This document shows, one piece after another, positions 34,493-42,406 of a DNA stretch of 64,000 bases (position 1 is the first letter of the stretch; each line of letters opens with the position of its first letter). The translations under genes were made by a program, and so were the position numbers. Source of the DNA: Pseudosporangium ferrugineum. Its GTDB lineage: Bacteria; Actinomycetota; Actinomycetes; Mycobacteriales; Micromonosporaceae. The notes beneath the pieces are model-generated. The model did no database searches. It was not told where the DNA came from and worked only from the letters and a program-made list of their open reading frames with translations. The DNA lies in NCBI RefSeq assembly GCF_003002065.1, contig NZ_PVZG01000001.1:434001-498000 (forward strand). Reading direction: 5' to 3'.

Positions 34493-35178
34493 CCGCCATC
34501 CGGGTGCTCGTGGTCGACGACGAGCCGCTGATCGCCGAGGCGCACCGGGCGTACACGGAGAAGGTCGGGGGTTTCGAGGTCGCCGGGGTGGCCCACACGG
34601 CCCGCGACGCGATGGCGGCGCTGCGCGCCGGCTCGGTGGACCTCGTGCTGCTGGACCTGAACCTGCCCGACAAGCACGGGCTGGAGATCGCCCGGGCCCT
34701 GCGCGCGGCGGGCAGCGGCACCGACGTGCTCGCGGTGACCTCGGCCCGCGACATCACCATGGTCCGCCAGGCGGTGGCCCTCGGCGTCACCCACTACCTG
34801 CTGAAGCCGTTCACGTTCGCGGCGTTCCGCGACAAGCTCGACCGCTACGCCCGCTACCGCAGCCAGTTCCTCGGCGCCGTCGAGGTGGCGGCGCAGCACG
34901 AGATCGACCGGGTCATCTCGACCCTGCGCGCGACCCCGCAGGACGCCCTTCCCAAGGGCCTCGACGCGCACACCCTCGACCTGGTGCTCGCCGCCCTGCG
35001 CGAGACGGACGCCCCGGCGGGCCTGTCGGCGGCCGAGGTGGCGGCCCGGATCGGGGCGTCCCGGGTCACGGCGCGGCGCTACCTCGAGCACCTGGCGGAC
35101 TCGGGACGGGTGCTGCGCAGCCCCCGCTACGGCGGCCCGGGCCGGCCGGAGGTCGGATACCGCCCCGCGCACGGCTGA
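34489..35178 (+). CDS. CitB/DcuR-type response regulator
   Basis: A 229-residue regulator. The receiver domain (residues 3-120) has the acidic pocket VVDDEP, the phosphorylation site in LLDLNLP, the Thr/Ser switch (AVTSARD) and the conserved Lys in LLKPF. A helical linker and a C-terminal HTH (LSAAEVAARIGASRVTARRYLEH) follow, typical of CitB/DcuR-class output domains. The ATG overlaps the kinase stop (ATGA). Confidence 0.9.
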   Translation: MTAIRVLVVDDEPLIAEAHRAYTEKVGGFEVAGVAHTARDAMAALRAGSVDLVLLDLNLPDKHGLEIARALRAAGSGTDVLAVTSARDITMVRQAVALGVTHYLLKPFTFAAFRDKLDRYARYRSQFLGAVEVAAQHEIDRVISTLRATPQDALPKGLDAHTLDLVLAALRETDAPAGLSAAEVAARIGASRVTARRYLEHLADSGRVLRSPRYGGPGRPEVGYRPAHG

Positions 35179-35245
35179 CGTTCACCCTGACGTGCGGGAT
35201 CAGGCCGCAGGTTCGACAGGCCCGCGAACGGCAAAATCCCAGAGG

Positions 35246-35268
35246 GTGCCGGGCGGCCCGCCCGGCAC
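35246..35268 (+). terminator. Hairpin after the two-component operon
   Basis: Arms GTGCCGGGCG and CGCCCGGCAC (10 bp, 3-nt loop), 68 bp after the response regulator stop and 27 bp before the next ATG. Most simply a terminator for the two-component operon; it could also lie in the 5' leader of the next gene. Confidence 0.5.
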
Positions 35269-35294
35269 GGCCGTTTCGTGAAAGGACCCCCCGC

Positions 35295-35519
35295 ATGCCG
35301 ATCTCCGTGAACCTCGACGCCCTCCTCGACAAGGCCTACGAGTCGACCTCCCTCGCGGACCTGGCCGACGCGCCGGTGTCCGCCCTGTCCGGCGTGAGCG
35401 AGGCCGACGGCGAGGCGCTGCAGAAGGCGTTCAACATCAAGACCATCGGGGACCTGGCCGGCAACAAGTACATCAGGGCCGCCCAGGCCATCGCCGAGCT
35501 CGGCCGCCTGGCCAAGTAG
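35295..35519 (+). CDS. Small helix-hairpin-helix-like protein, function unknown
   Basis: A 74-residue acidic helical protein. The centre APVSALSGVSEADGEALQKA followed by FNIKTIGDLAGNKYIRAAQA looks like a pair of HhH elements such as those in DUF4332-type proteins (x-L-x-G-V-S-x-x-D). Similar short proteins are widespread in actinobacteria, from memory, without assigned function. GAAAGG is the ribosome-binding site. It is a single-gene unit bounded by hairpins on both sides. Confidence 0.75.
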   Translation: MPISVNLDALLDKAYESTSLADLADAPVSALSGVSEADGEALQKAFNIKTIGDLAGNKYIRAAQAIAELGRLAK

Positions 35520-35526
35520 CGTCCCA

Positions 35527-35586
35527 CCGTCCGCCGGCGGACGGCGTCGTGACCCGCGGCAGGGAGAGAAGCCGCGGGTCACGACG
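35527..35586. terminator. Palindrome plus long bidirectional terminator
   Basis: A perfect 18-bp palindrome CCGTCCGCCGGCGGACGG (35527-35544) abuts a hairpin with perfect 16-bp arms (35545-35560 and 35571-35586; arm CGTCGTGACCCGCGGC) and a 10-nt loop. It lies between the convergent small-protein and GH3 genes. Confidence 0.85.
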
Positions 35587-35599
35587 AGTCGCGACCGCC

Positions 35600-37948
35600 T
35601 CAGGCGGGTTCGACGACGACCGGGGTGTGCAGGACACGCTCCGGGCCGACCTCCCGCCGCTCCCCCGTGAGGCGGACCGTCGCGCCGCACGGCAGGTCGG
35701 TCGCCGAGCGTCCGACGTGGATCTCGACCAGGCCCGGATCCACGACCCGGCGCAGGTCCCGGCCGACGAACGCGGTCCGGTCGGCGTGCACGGTGAAGGT
35801 CACGCGCGCCGCCGTCCCCGCGGCCAGCGGCACCCGGGCGAAGCCGGCGAGCTGCAGCAACGGCCGGGTGACCTCGGCCTGCACGTCGTGCAGGTAGAGC
35901 TGGACGATCTCGGCGCCGTCGCGCGGGCCGGTGTTGCGCACCCGTACGGACACCGTGACCGTGCCGTCGGTGGGGATCTCCGGGTCGCTGACCACCAGGT
36001 CGTCGTACTCGTACGTGGTGTACGAGCGGCCGTGGCCGAAGCCGAACATCGGGGTCGGGTCGAGGTTGCTGACCCCCTCGCTGTTCACCCCGAGCGGGGG
36101 CTGGAGGTACGTGCCCGGCTGGCCACCCGGCAGCCGCGGCACCTGGACCGGCAGCTTGCCGCTGGGGTTGACCCGGCCGGAGAGGACGCCCGCGATCGCC
36201 GCGCCGCCCTCCTCGCCGGGCATGAACGCCTGCACCATCGCCGCGGCTCCCTCGTAGTCGCCGAGCGCGTACGGGCGGCCCGAGACCACCACGACGATCA
36301 CCGGCGTACCGGTCTCCAGCAATTCCCTGACGAGTTCGCCCTGCACTCCCGGCAGCGCGAGGTCGGGGGCGTCGCAGCCCTCGCCGGACGTACCCCGGCC
36401 GAAGAGCGCGGCCCGGTCGCCGACCACCGCGATGCAGACGTCGGCGTCCCGGGCGGCGGCGACCGCGGCGGCGAAGCCGGACCGGTCCTCGTCGCGCACC
36501 GGGCAGCCGGCCTCGTAGGTCAGGGTGTCGTCCGGCAGTTCGGCGCGCAGGGCCGTCCACAGCGAGTCCGCGACCAGGCCGAGCCCGTACTCGGGGAACT
36601 CGCCGAGGATGTGGTTGGGGTAGGAGTAGCAGCCCATGAACGCCTGCGGGTCGTCGGCGCAGGGTCCCACGACGGCGACCCGGCGCGGGGCGGTGCCGGC
36701 ACCGAGCGGCAGCACGCCGGAGTCGTTGGCGAGCAGCACGATCGACGCCTCGGCGAGCTCGCGGGCGATGGCCCGGTTGCCCGGCGAGTCGAAGTCGATG
36801 CCGTCGCCCGCGGCGACGGACGCCTCGGGGGTCCAGTCCGGGTCGAGCAGGCCGAGCTCGGCCTTCTGCCGCAGCACCCGGCGGGCCGCCCGGTCGACCA
36901 GCTCCTCGGGTACGCGGCCGGCCCGCACGAGCTCGATCAGGCCGTCGTGGAAGCCGATCGCGTCCGGGAGCTCGACGTCGATCCCGGCGGCCAGGGCGAG
37001 CGCGCCCGCCTCGGCCGGTGACGCGGCGACGCGGTGCATGGACTCGAGGAAGGGCACGGACCAGTAGTCGGAGACGACCGTGCCCTCGAAGCCCCACTCG
37101 TCGCGCAGAACCCCGGTGAGCAGGGCGGGGTCGGCGCCGACCGGAACGCCGTCGATGTCGGTGTACGAGTTCATGACCGAGCGGGCGCCGCCGGAGCGGA
37201 TCGCGGTCTCGAACGGGACCAGCATGATCTCGCGCAGCTCGCGCGGGCCCATCGCGACCGGGGCGTGGTTGCGGGCGGCACGCGACGCGGAGTAGCCGAC
37301 GAAGTGCTTGAGGGTGGCGACGATGCCCTGCTGCTCGAGGCCGCGGACGTACGCCGAGCCGAGCATGGCCACCAGGTACGGGTCCTCGCCCATGGTCTCC
37401 TCGACCCGCCCCCAGCGGTAGTCGCGGACCACGTCGAGCACGGGCGACAGGCCCTGCTGCACCCCGACCGCGCGCATGTCGGCGCCGATCGCCGCGGACA
37501 TCCGCTCGACCAGCGCGGGGTCGAACGTGGCGGCCCAGGCGAGCGACGTCGGGTAGACCGTCGCGCCCAGCGTGGTGAAGCCGGTGAGGCACTCCTCGTG
37601 GACGATCGCCGGGATGCCGAAGCGGCTGCCGCTCATCACCGCGCGCTGGAGCTCGACGACCCGGGCGCGGCCCTCCTCGACGGTGACCGGGCGGGTGCCG
37701 AAGACCCGGGTGAGCTGGCCGAGGCCGTACCGCACGGCGTCGTCGAACGGCCGGGACCCGGCCGCGAAGACCTCCTGCATCGGGGCGACGTCGCCGGTGG
37801 CCTCCACCGCGAAGCCCTTCCACACGCTGCCGAGCTGAGCGACCTTCTCCTCCAGGCTCATCGCCGCCAGCAGCGCGTCGGCCCGCTCACCGGGCGAAAG
37901 GGCGGTGTCGGTCCACCGGCGCTGATCGACCGGGTGCAGCACGGCCAT
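35600..37948 (-). CDS. GH3 beta-xylosidase/beta-glucosidase, cytoplasmic
   Basis: A 782-residue GH3 enzyme without signal peptide. The (beta/alpha)8 domain is residues 30-370, with the nucleophile Asp in GTVVSDYWSV. The second alpha/beta sandwich domain covers 400-620 and a fibronectin-III-like domain (PTDGTVTVSVRVRNTGPRDG) follows at about 665-740. This architecture and length fit intracellular actinobacterial BxlA-type xylosidases that cleave imported xylobiose. AGGAGG precedes ATG 37948. The operator CGAAACTTCCG just upstream, identical to that of the ABC operon, places it in the same regulon although dctA and its regulators lie between. Confidence 0.87.
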   Translation of the reverse strand: MAVLHPVDQRRWTDTALSPGERADALLAAMSLEEKVAQLGSVWKGFAVEATGDVAPMQEVFAAGSRPFDDAVRYGLGQLTRVFGTRPVTVEEGRARVVELQRAVMSGSRFGIPAIVHEECLTGFTTLGATVYPTSLAWAATFDPALVERMSAAIGADMRAVGVQQGLSPVLDVVRDYRWGRVEETMGEDPYLVAMLGSAYVRGLEQQGIVATLKHFVGYSASRAARNHAPVAMGPRELREIMLVPFETAIRSGGARSVMNSYTDIDGVPVGADPALLTGVLRDEWGFEGTVVSDYWSVPFLESMHRVAASPAEAGALALAAGIDVELPDAIGFHDGLIELVRAGRVPEELVDRAARRVLRQKAELGLLDPDWTPEASVAAGDGIDFDSPGNRAIARELAEASIVLLANDSGVLPLGAGTAPRRVAVVGPCADDPQAFMGCYSYPNHILGEFPEYGLGLVADSLWTALRAELPDDTLTYEAGCPVRDEDRSGFAAAVAAARDADVCIAVVGDRAALFGRGTSGEGCDAPDLALPGVQGELVRELLETGTPVIVVVVSGRPYALGDYEGAAAMVQAFMPGEEGGAAIAGVLSGRVNPSGKLPVQVPRLPGGQPGTYLQPPLGVNSEGVSNLDPTPMFGFGHGRSYTTYEYDDLVVSDPEIPTDGTVTVSVRVRNTGPRDGAEIVQLYLHDVQAEVTRPLLQLAGFARVPLAAGTAARVTFTVHADRTAFVGRDLRRVVDPGLVEIHVGRSATDLPCGATVRLTGERREVGPERVLHTPVVVEPA

Positions 37949-37965
37949 GATTCCTCCTGCCTCGC

Positions 37966-38096
37966 CGAAACTTCCGGAAGCGTTCCGGACGGCATCCGCA
38001 GTCTGCCTCTCCCCCCGAGCACGACGCAAGCCGTAGATTACCTCGAAGTGCAGTTCGGCAGGCGCAAGCGGGGCCGGAACCACGCCGGAAGTTTCA
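37966..38096 (-). promoter_or_regulatory. LacI-type operators upstream of the GH3 gene
   Basis: CGAAACTTCCG at 37966-37976 is 18 bp before the GH3 ATG; a palindrome CGGAAGCGTTCCG overlaps and follows it (37975-37987). A second copy, CGGAAGTTTCA (one mismatch), is at 38086-38096, 120 bp away. The GH3 promoter should lie between them; no strong -35/-10 pair is obvious. Confidence 0.6.
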
Positions 38097-38113
38097 GGTG
38101 CCGCGGACGCAAA

Positions 38114-38150
38114 CGATCCCGCCGCCTCCGGGGTGGAGACGACGGGATCG
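38114..38150 (-). terminator. Terminator of the penicillin-binding protein gene
   Basis: Arms of 16 bp with two mismatches (CGATCCCG outer segment perfect against CGGGATCG) and a 5-nt loop, 17 bp after the PBP stop on the minus strand. Confidence 0.7.
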
Positions 38151-38166
38151 CGGGGTCCGGCCGGGG

Positions 38167-40329
38167 TCACTCCCCCGGTTTCTTGAACTGCTCCTCCGGC
38201 TTGCCCTCCATGTAGTCGGCCACCGTGCGGTAGACCGCCGGATTGACGATGCCGTGCGACATGCGGTCCTTGTGCTCGGCCCAGTCGGGGTTCACCAGAT
38301 AGCCGGCGACGACGAACGACGTGGTGCCGACCACGAGCGACGCGGTCTTCTCGGCGTCGGACGTACCCGTCTTGCCGAAGATCGGGTGACCCACCGCCGA
38401 GCGGGCGTTGCGCTCGGTGGCACCGTTGCAGTTGCCGAGCTGGGCCTGGTCGCCGACCGGGCAGCGGGCCGCGTCGAGCGCCTTGCGGGCCACCTCCTTG
38501 CTGGTCGCCCGGGTGCAGTCCGGCTGGCCTGCGCTGATCTTGGTGCCGTCCGCCGACGTGATCCGCTGGATCGGCGTCGGCTTGCAGTACATGCCGTCGG
38601 CGGCCAGGACCGCGTACGCGTTGGCGATGTCCAGCGGGGTCGACGCGGTGACACCGAGCGTGAAGGACGCCCACTCGTGGGCACCCTGCGGGTCGTTCGC
38701 GATGTCGGCGTCGCCCTTGGCGCGGAACTGGACCCCGAAGCGCTTCGCCACGGCGACCACCTTCTCCGCGCCGACCTGCTCCTGCAGCGGCACGAAATAC
38801 GTGTTCACCGACTTGCCGAAGCCGGTCCACATGTTGAAGGTGCCCTGCTCGCTCTTCGAGGCGTTGGACGGGCAGTAGAAGTGGGTGCCCGGGCAGGCCG
38901 CCGGCGACCTCGGGTCGATGATGTAACCCGACTTGTACGTCGAGCCGGACGTGATCTGGTGATCCAGCTCCATGCCGTTCTCGAGCGCCGCCACCATGGT
39001 GAACGCCTTGAACACCGAGCCGGCCTGGTAGCCGTTGATGTCGCCGCCACCGGTGATGATCGGGTTGGTGGTGTTCGGGTAGGTGCCGCGGATGCCCTTC
39101 CTGGCCAGGTCCGGGTTCGAGCTCAGCTTGTTCTTCGGATTCGTCGCGCTGTCCAGCTTGAACTTGCGGTTGGCGGCGAGGGCGCGGACCCGGCCGGTCC
39201 CCGGCTCCACCCCGGCCAGCAGCAGCGCGTTGCGGTTCTTGTCGCTGATCCGGTCCGAGATCTCCTTGCGGGCCGCCGCCTGCGCGTCGACGTCGAGCGA
39301 GGTGACCACCCGGTAGCCACCGCTCTTGAGCTGGCGCTCACGGTCGTACGTGGTCGCGCCGAACTCCTTCTGGCCCAGCCACCAGCGGTAGAAGTAGTCG
39401 CAGAAGAAGCCCCAGTTGTTCTTCGCCACCGACACGCAGCCGTTGCCGGGCCGGTTGGTGGTCCGCCCGAGCTTGACCGCCTTGGCCTTCTTGGCCTCCT
39501 CCGGGGTGATGTACTTCAGCTCCTGCATGTTGTCGATGATGTAGTTGCGCCGGTCCAGCGCCTGCGGATAGCCGGACGGCGTCGTCGGGTCGAACGACGT
39601 GGGCGCCTTCACCATGCCGGCCAGCAGCGCGGCCTCGGGGACGGTGAGGTCCTTCGGCTTCTTCTTGAAGTAGACCTGGCTGCCGGCGTAGACGCCGTAC
39701 GCGCCGTTGCCGAACGGGGCCATGTTCAGGTAGCGCTCGAGGATCTGCTGCTTGGTCAGCTCCTTCTCGAGCTGCATGGCGTACTTCATCTCGCTGAGCT
39801 TGCGCTCCGGCGTGTCCTTCGTGGCGTCGATGGCCTGCTGCGGCGTCTTCGCCGAGTACGCCAGCATCATCCGGACGGCCTGCATCGTCAGCGTGGAGGC
39901 GCCCTGCTTGCCGCCGCCGTTCTTGTTGTTCACCAGCGCCCGGGCGACACCCTTGAGGTCGACGCCGTTGTGCTCGTAGAACTGGTGGTCCTCGGCGGCG
40001 ACGATCGCGTTCTGCATGTTCTTCGAGATGTCCTTCAGCGGCACGTCGCTGCGGAACTCGTCGTACATGACCGCGATCTGGGTCTTGCCGTCCGATGCGA
40101 AGATGCGCGTGACCTGGGGCGCCGACTGGTGCTCGAGCTCGCTCGGCAGCTCGGCGAACCCCTGCGAGCCCGCCTTCGCCGCCAGCCCCGACATGGCGAC
40201 GGCGGGGAAGGAGGCCGCGGCCACCACCACACCGGCCAGCAGGCCGCAGATCACCAGCGAACTGGTGTTGGCGAAGAAGGAGCGATCGCGTTTTCGGGTC
40301 CAGAACGTCACCCGACCCAGATTAGCCAC
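38167..40329 (-). CDS. Class A penicillin-binding protein (bifunctional transglycosylase/transpeptidase)
   Basis: A 720-residue membrane-anchored peptidoglycan synthase. One membrane segment is near residues 22-42. The GT51 glycosyltransferase domain (about 70-260) carries the catalytic EDHQFYEHNGVD and QGASTLTMQ motifs. The transpeptidase domain (about 370-690) has the serine motif GSVFK, SVN (GKSVNTYF) and KTGTSD. No PASTA domain follows. It polymerises and cross-links cell wall outside the membrane. The start is GTG 40329 (8-bp overlap with the upstream bluB) or GTG 40311; ribosome-binding evidence is weak for both. Confidence 0.9.
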   Translation of the reverse strand: MANLGRVTFWTRKRDRSFFANTSSLVICGLLAGVVVAAASFPAVAMSGLAAKAGSQGFAELPSELEHQSAPQVTRIFASDGKTQIAVMYDEFRSDVPLKDISKNMQNAIVAAEDHQFYEHNGVDLKGVARALVNNKNGGGKQGASTLTMQAVRMMLAYSAKTPQQAIDATKDTPERKLSEMKYAMQLEKELTKQQILERYLNMAPFGNGAYGVYAGSQVYFKKKPKDLTVPEAALLAGMVKAPTSFDPTTPSGYPQALDRRNYIIDNMQELKYITPEEAKKAKAVKLGRTTNRPGNGCVSVAKNNWGFFCDYFYRWWLGQKEFGATTYDRERQLKSGGYRVVTSLDVDAQAAARKEISDRISDKNRNALLLAGVEPGTGRVRALAANRKFKLDSATNPKNKLSSNPDLARKGIRGTYPNTTNPIITGGGDINGYQAGSVFKAFTMVAALENGMELDHQITSGSTYKSGYIIDPRSPAACPGTHFYCPSNASKSEQGTFNMWTGFGKSVNTYFVPLQEQVGAEKVVAVAKRFGVQFRAKGDADIANDPQGAHEWASFTLGVTASTPLDIANAYAVLAADGMYCKPTPIQRITSADGTKISAGQPDCTRATSKEVARKALDAARCPVGDQAQLGNCNGATERNARSAVGHPIFGKTGTSDAEKTASLVVGTTSFVVAGYLVNPDWAEHKDRMSHGIVNPAVYRTVADYMEGKPEEQFKKPGE

Positions 40330-40978
40330 GGAGATCCAGCACCGCCTCTCGAGGGTTGCCCCATTTGTCTGCGTGCAGAACGGACTCCAGGGGACGCCGC
40401 CGGCGCCACCCGTGCCGTTCCAGATCCGGTACGCGCTCCAGGTGGGTGACCGGGCCCAGGCACAGCCACGCCACCGGGCGCACGCCCTCCGGTATGCCCA
40501 GCAGGCTGCGCAGATAGTCCTCCCGGTAGAACGAGACCCAGCCCACACCGAGCCCCTCGGCGGTCGCCGCGAGCCACAGGTTCTCGATGGCGAGGCACAC
40601 CGAGTACAGGCCGGCGTCGGCGATCGCGTGCCGGCCGAGCACCGCGGGGCCGCCCCGATCGGCGTCGTAGGTGACGACAACCGAAAGAGTGGACTCCATC
40701 ACACCGTCGATCTTGATCCGGGAGAACCGCTCCGCCGCCTCGCCCTCGAGCCGGTCCGCGAACACCCGGCGCTCGGTCTCGACGTGGTCCCGGAACTGCC
40801 GGCGCAGCCGCGGATCGCGCACCAGCACGAAGTCCCACGGCTGCGAGAGGCCCACGCTGGGGGCCGCGTGCGCCGCCGTGAGGATCCGCTCGAGCACCTC
40901 GTCCGGGATCGGCGCGCCGGTGAACTCGCCGCGGACGTCGCGGCGGCGGTGGATGGTCTCGTACAGCTCGTGCGGCAA
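40322..40978 (-). CDS. bluB: 5,6-dimethylbenzimidazole synthase (BluB)
   Basis: A 218-residue nitroreductase-fold flavoenzyme. The N-terminal RRRDVRGEFTGAPIPDEVL, the FMN segment AAPSVGLSQPWDFVLV and the later GVGWVSFYREDYLRSLLGIP match BluB, which fragments reduced FMN with oxygen to make the lower ligand of vitamin B12. Typical BluB length is 210-230. Start TTG 40978 is chosen because GGGAG lies five bases upstream and the family N-terminus begins there; the longer open frame to 41191 overlaps the neighbouring gene. No other cobalamin genes are in the window. Confidence 0.85.
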   Translation of the reverse strand: MPHELYETIHRRRDVRGEFTGAPIPDEVLERILTAAHAAPSVGLSQPWDFVLVRDPRLRRQFRDHVETERRVFADRLEGEAAERFSRIKIDGVMESTLSVVVTYDADRGGPAVLGRHAIADAGLYSVCLAIENLWLAATAEGLGVGWVSFYREDYLRSLLGIPEGVRPVAWLCLGPVTHLERVPDLERHGWRRRRPLESVLHADKWGNPREAVLDLRG

Positions 40979-41004
40979 GACGGCTCCCGATGCTCGGCTC
41001 TGGG

Positions 41005-42027
41005 TCAGAGCTGATTGTCGAGGGTCGCCACCCCACCGGCCGCGGCCGCCTCCGGCAGGCGGGCCTTCGCGGCGGCGTCGCCGTACAGGGCCCAGCGCAG
41101 GAACTCGGTCGCGGTGCCGGTGGTGGCCTCGAAGTCGGCGCTCCCGGTGACGTGCCCGCCCTCGGTGATCGACAGCATGGCCCGCGACCACGGTACGGCC
41201 GAGAAGACCGTGTGCCCCGCCCGGTACGTGACCGTCTCGTCCCGGCGGCCGTGCACGAACAGCATGGCCGCCGCCGGGCCGGTGAACGGCGTGCCCTGGA
41301 AGTCGGTGCCGGCGAGCACGATCCCGGCCTTCAGCCGCTCGTCGCGGTGGGCGCTGAACAGCCCGGCGGTGGTGATGCCGCCGGCGGAGTGCCCGGCCGC
41401 CGCCGTCCGCGCCGGATCGATCATCGCGGCGGCCGGCCCGCCCGGGGCGAGCAGCGCGCCGATGACATGTGAGGCGTCAGCGGGCTGGTTGACGATGTCC
41501 GCCGGGTCGAGGTCGGCGGCGCCGTACGAGGTCCTCGGGTACGTGGGAGCGGCCACCACGAACCCGGCCTGCGCCCAGCGGGCCAGCATCGGCTCGTAGT
41601 CGCGCGGCTGGGCGGTGAGCCCGTGGCTGAACAGCACGAGGGGGAACCGCCCGGTCGCCGCGGCGGCCTCGTCGGCCGGCGCCGGGGTGCCCGCCGCCGT
41701 GCCGGTCGCCGGATACCAGACCGTGGTGGGCAGGGCCCGCTCGCCGCGGCTGAGCTCCAGCGTGCGGCGGCCCACCGGGAAGGCCGAGGCGGGCGCCCGG
41801 CCGGGCGGCGGCACGTACGGCATCGTGACGCTCCGCGGCGCCAGCGACGACGCGGTGGTCGAGGCCAGGATCGGCGCCGCCGAGGCCGGAGCGCTGGTCG
41901 CCCCGGCCGTCCCGGTCCCGGTCCCGGTGCCGGTCCCGGTGCCGGTGCCGGTGTCCGCCGTGCAGGCGGCCAGGCTCCCGGCGCCGGCGGCACCCGCCAG
42001 CCCGAGCAACAGTGTCCGTCTCCGCAT
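41005..42027 (-). CDS. Alpha/beta-hydrolase lipoprotein (dienelactone/chlorophyllase-like)
   Basis: A 340-residue exported lipoprotein: signal MRRRTLLLGLAGAAGAGSL with lipobox LAAC, then a low-complexity TG-repeat tether (residues about 26-40) and an alpha/beta-hydrolase domain. The oxyanion region is FSHGLTAQPRDY, the nucleophile elbow GHSAGG, and the likely His is in ITEGGHVTG. It resembles secreted esterases of the dienelactone hydrolase/PET-hydrolase-like superfamily. ATG 42027 is supported by the lipoprotein signal. Substrate unknown. Confidence 0.8.
   Translation of the reverse strand: MRRRTLLLGLAGAAGAGSLAACTADTGTGTGTGTGTGTGTAGATSAPASAAPILASTTASSLAPRSVTMPYVPPPGRAPASAFPVGRRTLELSRGERALPTTVWYPATGTAAGTPAPADEAAAATGRFPLVLFSHGLTAQPRDYEPMLARWAQAGFVVAAPTYPRTSYGAADLDPADIVNQPADASHVIGALLAPGGPAAAMIDPARTAAAGHSAGGITTAGLFSAHRDERLKAGIVLAGTDFQGTPFTGPAAAMLFVHGRRDETVTYRAGHTVFSAVPWSRAMLSITEGGHVTGSADFEATTGTATEFLRWALYGDAAAKARLPEAAAAGGVATLDNQL
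41909..41956 (-). repeat. Hexanucleotide repeat encoding a Thr-Gly tether
   Basis: Eight consecutive hexamers of the form GTCCCG/GTGCCG (last one GTGTCC) that encode alternating Gly and Thr immediately after the lipobox cysteine. Copy number could vary without frameshift, changing tether length. Confidence 0.85.
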
Positions 42028-42367
42028 GGTCACCAGTGTGCGGCCCGAACCTGTGATGACCTTGGGAAACACGCACCGGCGCCGCGGCGTGCCGGCCGGG
42101 GCGGACCGGGCCAGGCTCCGGATCATGACGAACTGGCCCGTGGTTCGAGAAGGACTACCGGGAGTACGGCTCCGAAGTCCGGCGACTTCTGCGGGATCGA
42201 GGTCTCCGGCGTGCTGCCCGACGGCGGCGACGCGCCGGCGAGGCCGCCGGGATGCGGGGGCAGGGCGTTTCGCTGGTGACGCTCGGCGTCGGCGGCCCGA
42301 AGTACGATCGCGCCCCGCTAGCGACTGGCCGGCGTGGCGCGACGAGCAGAACGGCTGAGCCGGCGCG
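42028..42367. other. Gene-free stretch, possibly holding a decayed coding fragment
   Basis: No complete gene is convincing. An ATG at 42125 opens a 77-codon frame, but it is arginine-rich and has no ribosome-binding site. Switching frames gives protein-like pieces (FEKDYREYGSEVRRLL; SGDFCGIEVSGVLPDGGD; SDWPAWRDEQNG), as if an older gene had suffered frameshifts. This reading is speculative. Confidence 0.35.
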
Positions 42368-42401
42368 GCGGCCGTGCCCCCACACCCGGGGGCACGGCCG
42401 C
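42368..42401 (-). terminator. Terminator of the gluconate permease gene
   Basis: Perfect 14-bp arms (GCGGCCGTGCCCCC at 42368-42381, complement at 42388-42401) with a 6-nt loop, 5 bp after the gntP-type stop on the minus strand. Confidence 0.85.
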
Positions 42402-42406
42402 GCGTG

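Noticed and set aside
42125..42358. A 77-codon gene downstream of the lipoprotein promoter.
   Set aside because: Composition is Arg-rich, there is no ribosome-binding site and no recognisable motif; reported only as a possible remnant.
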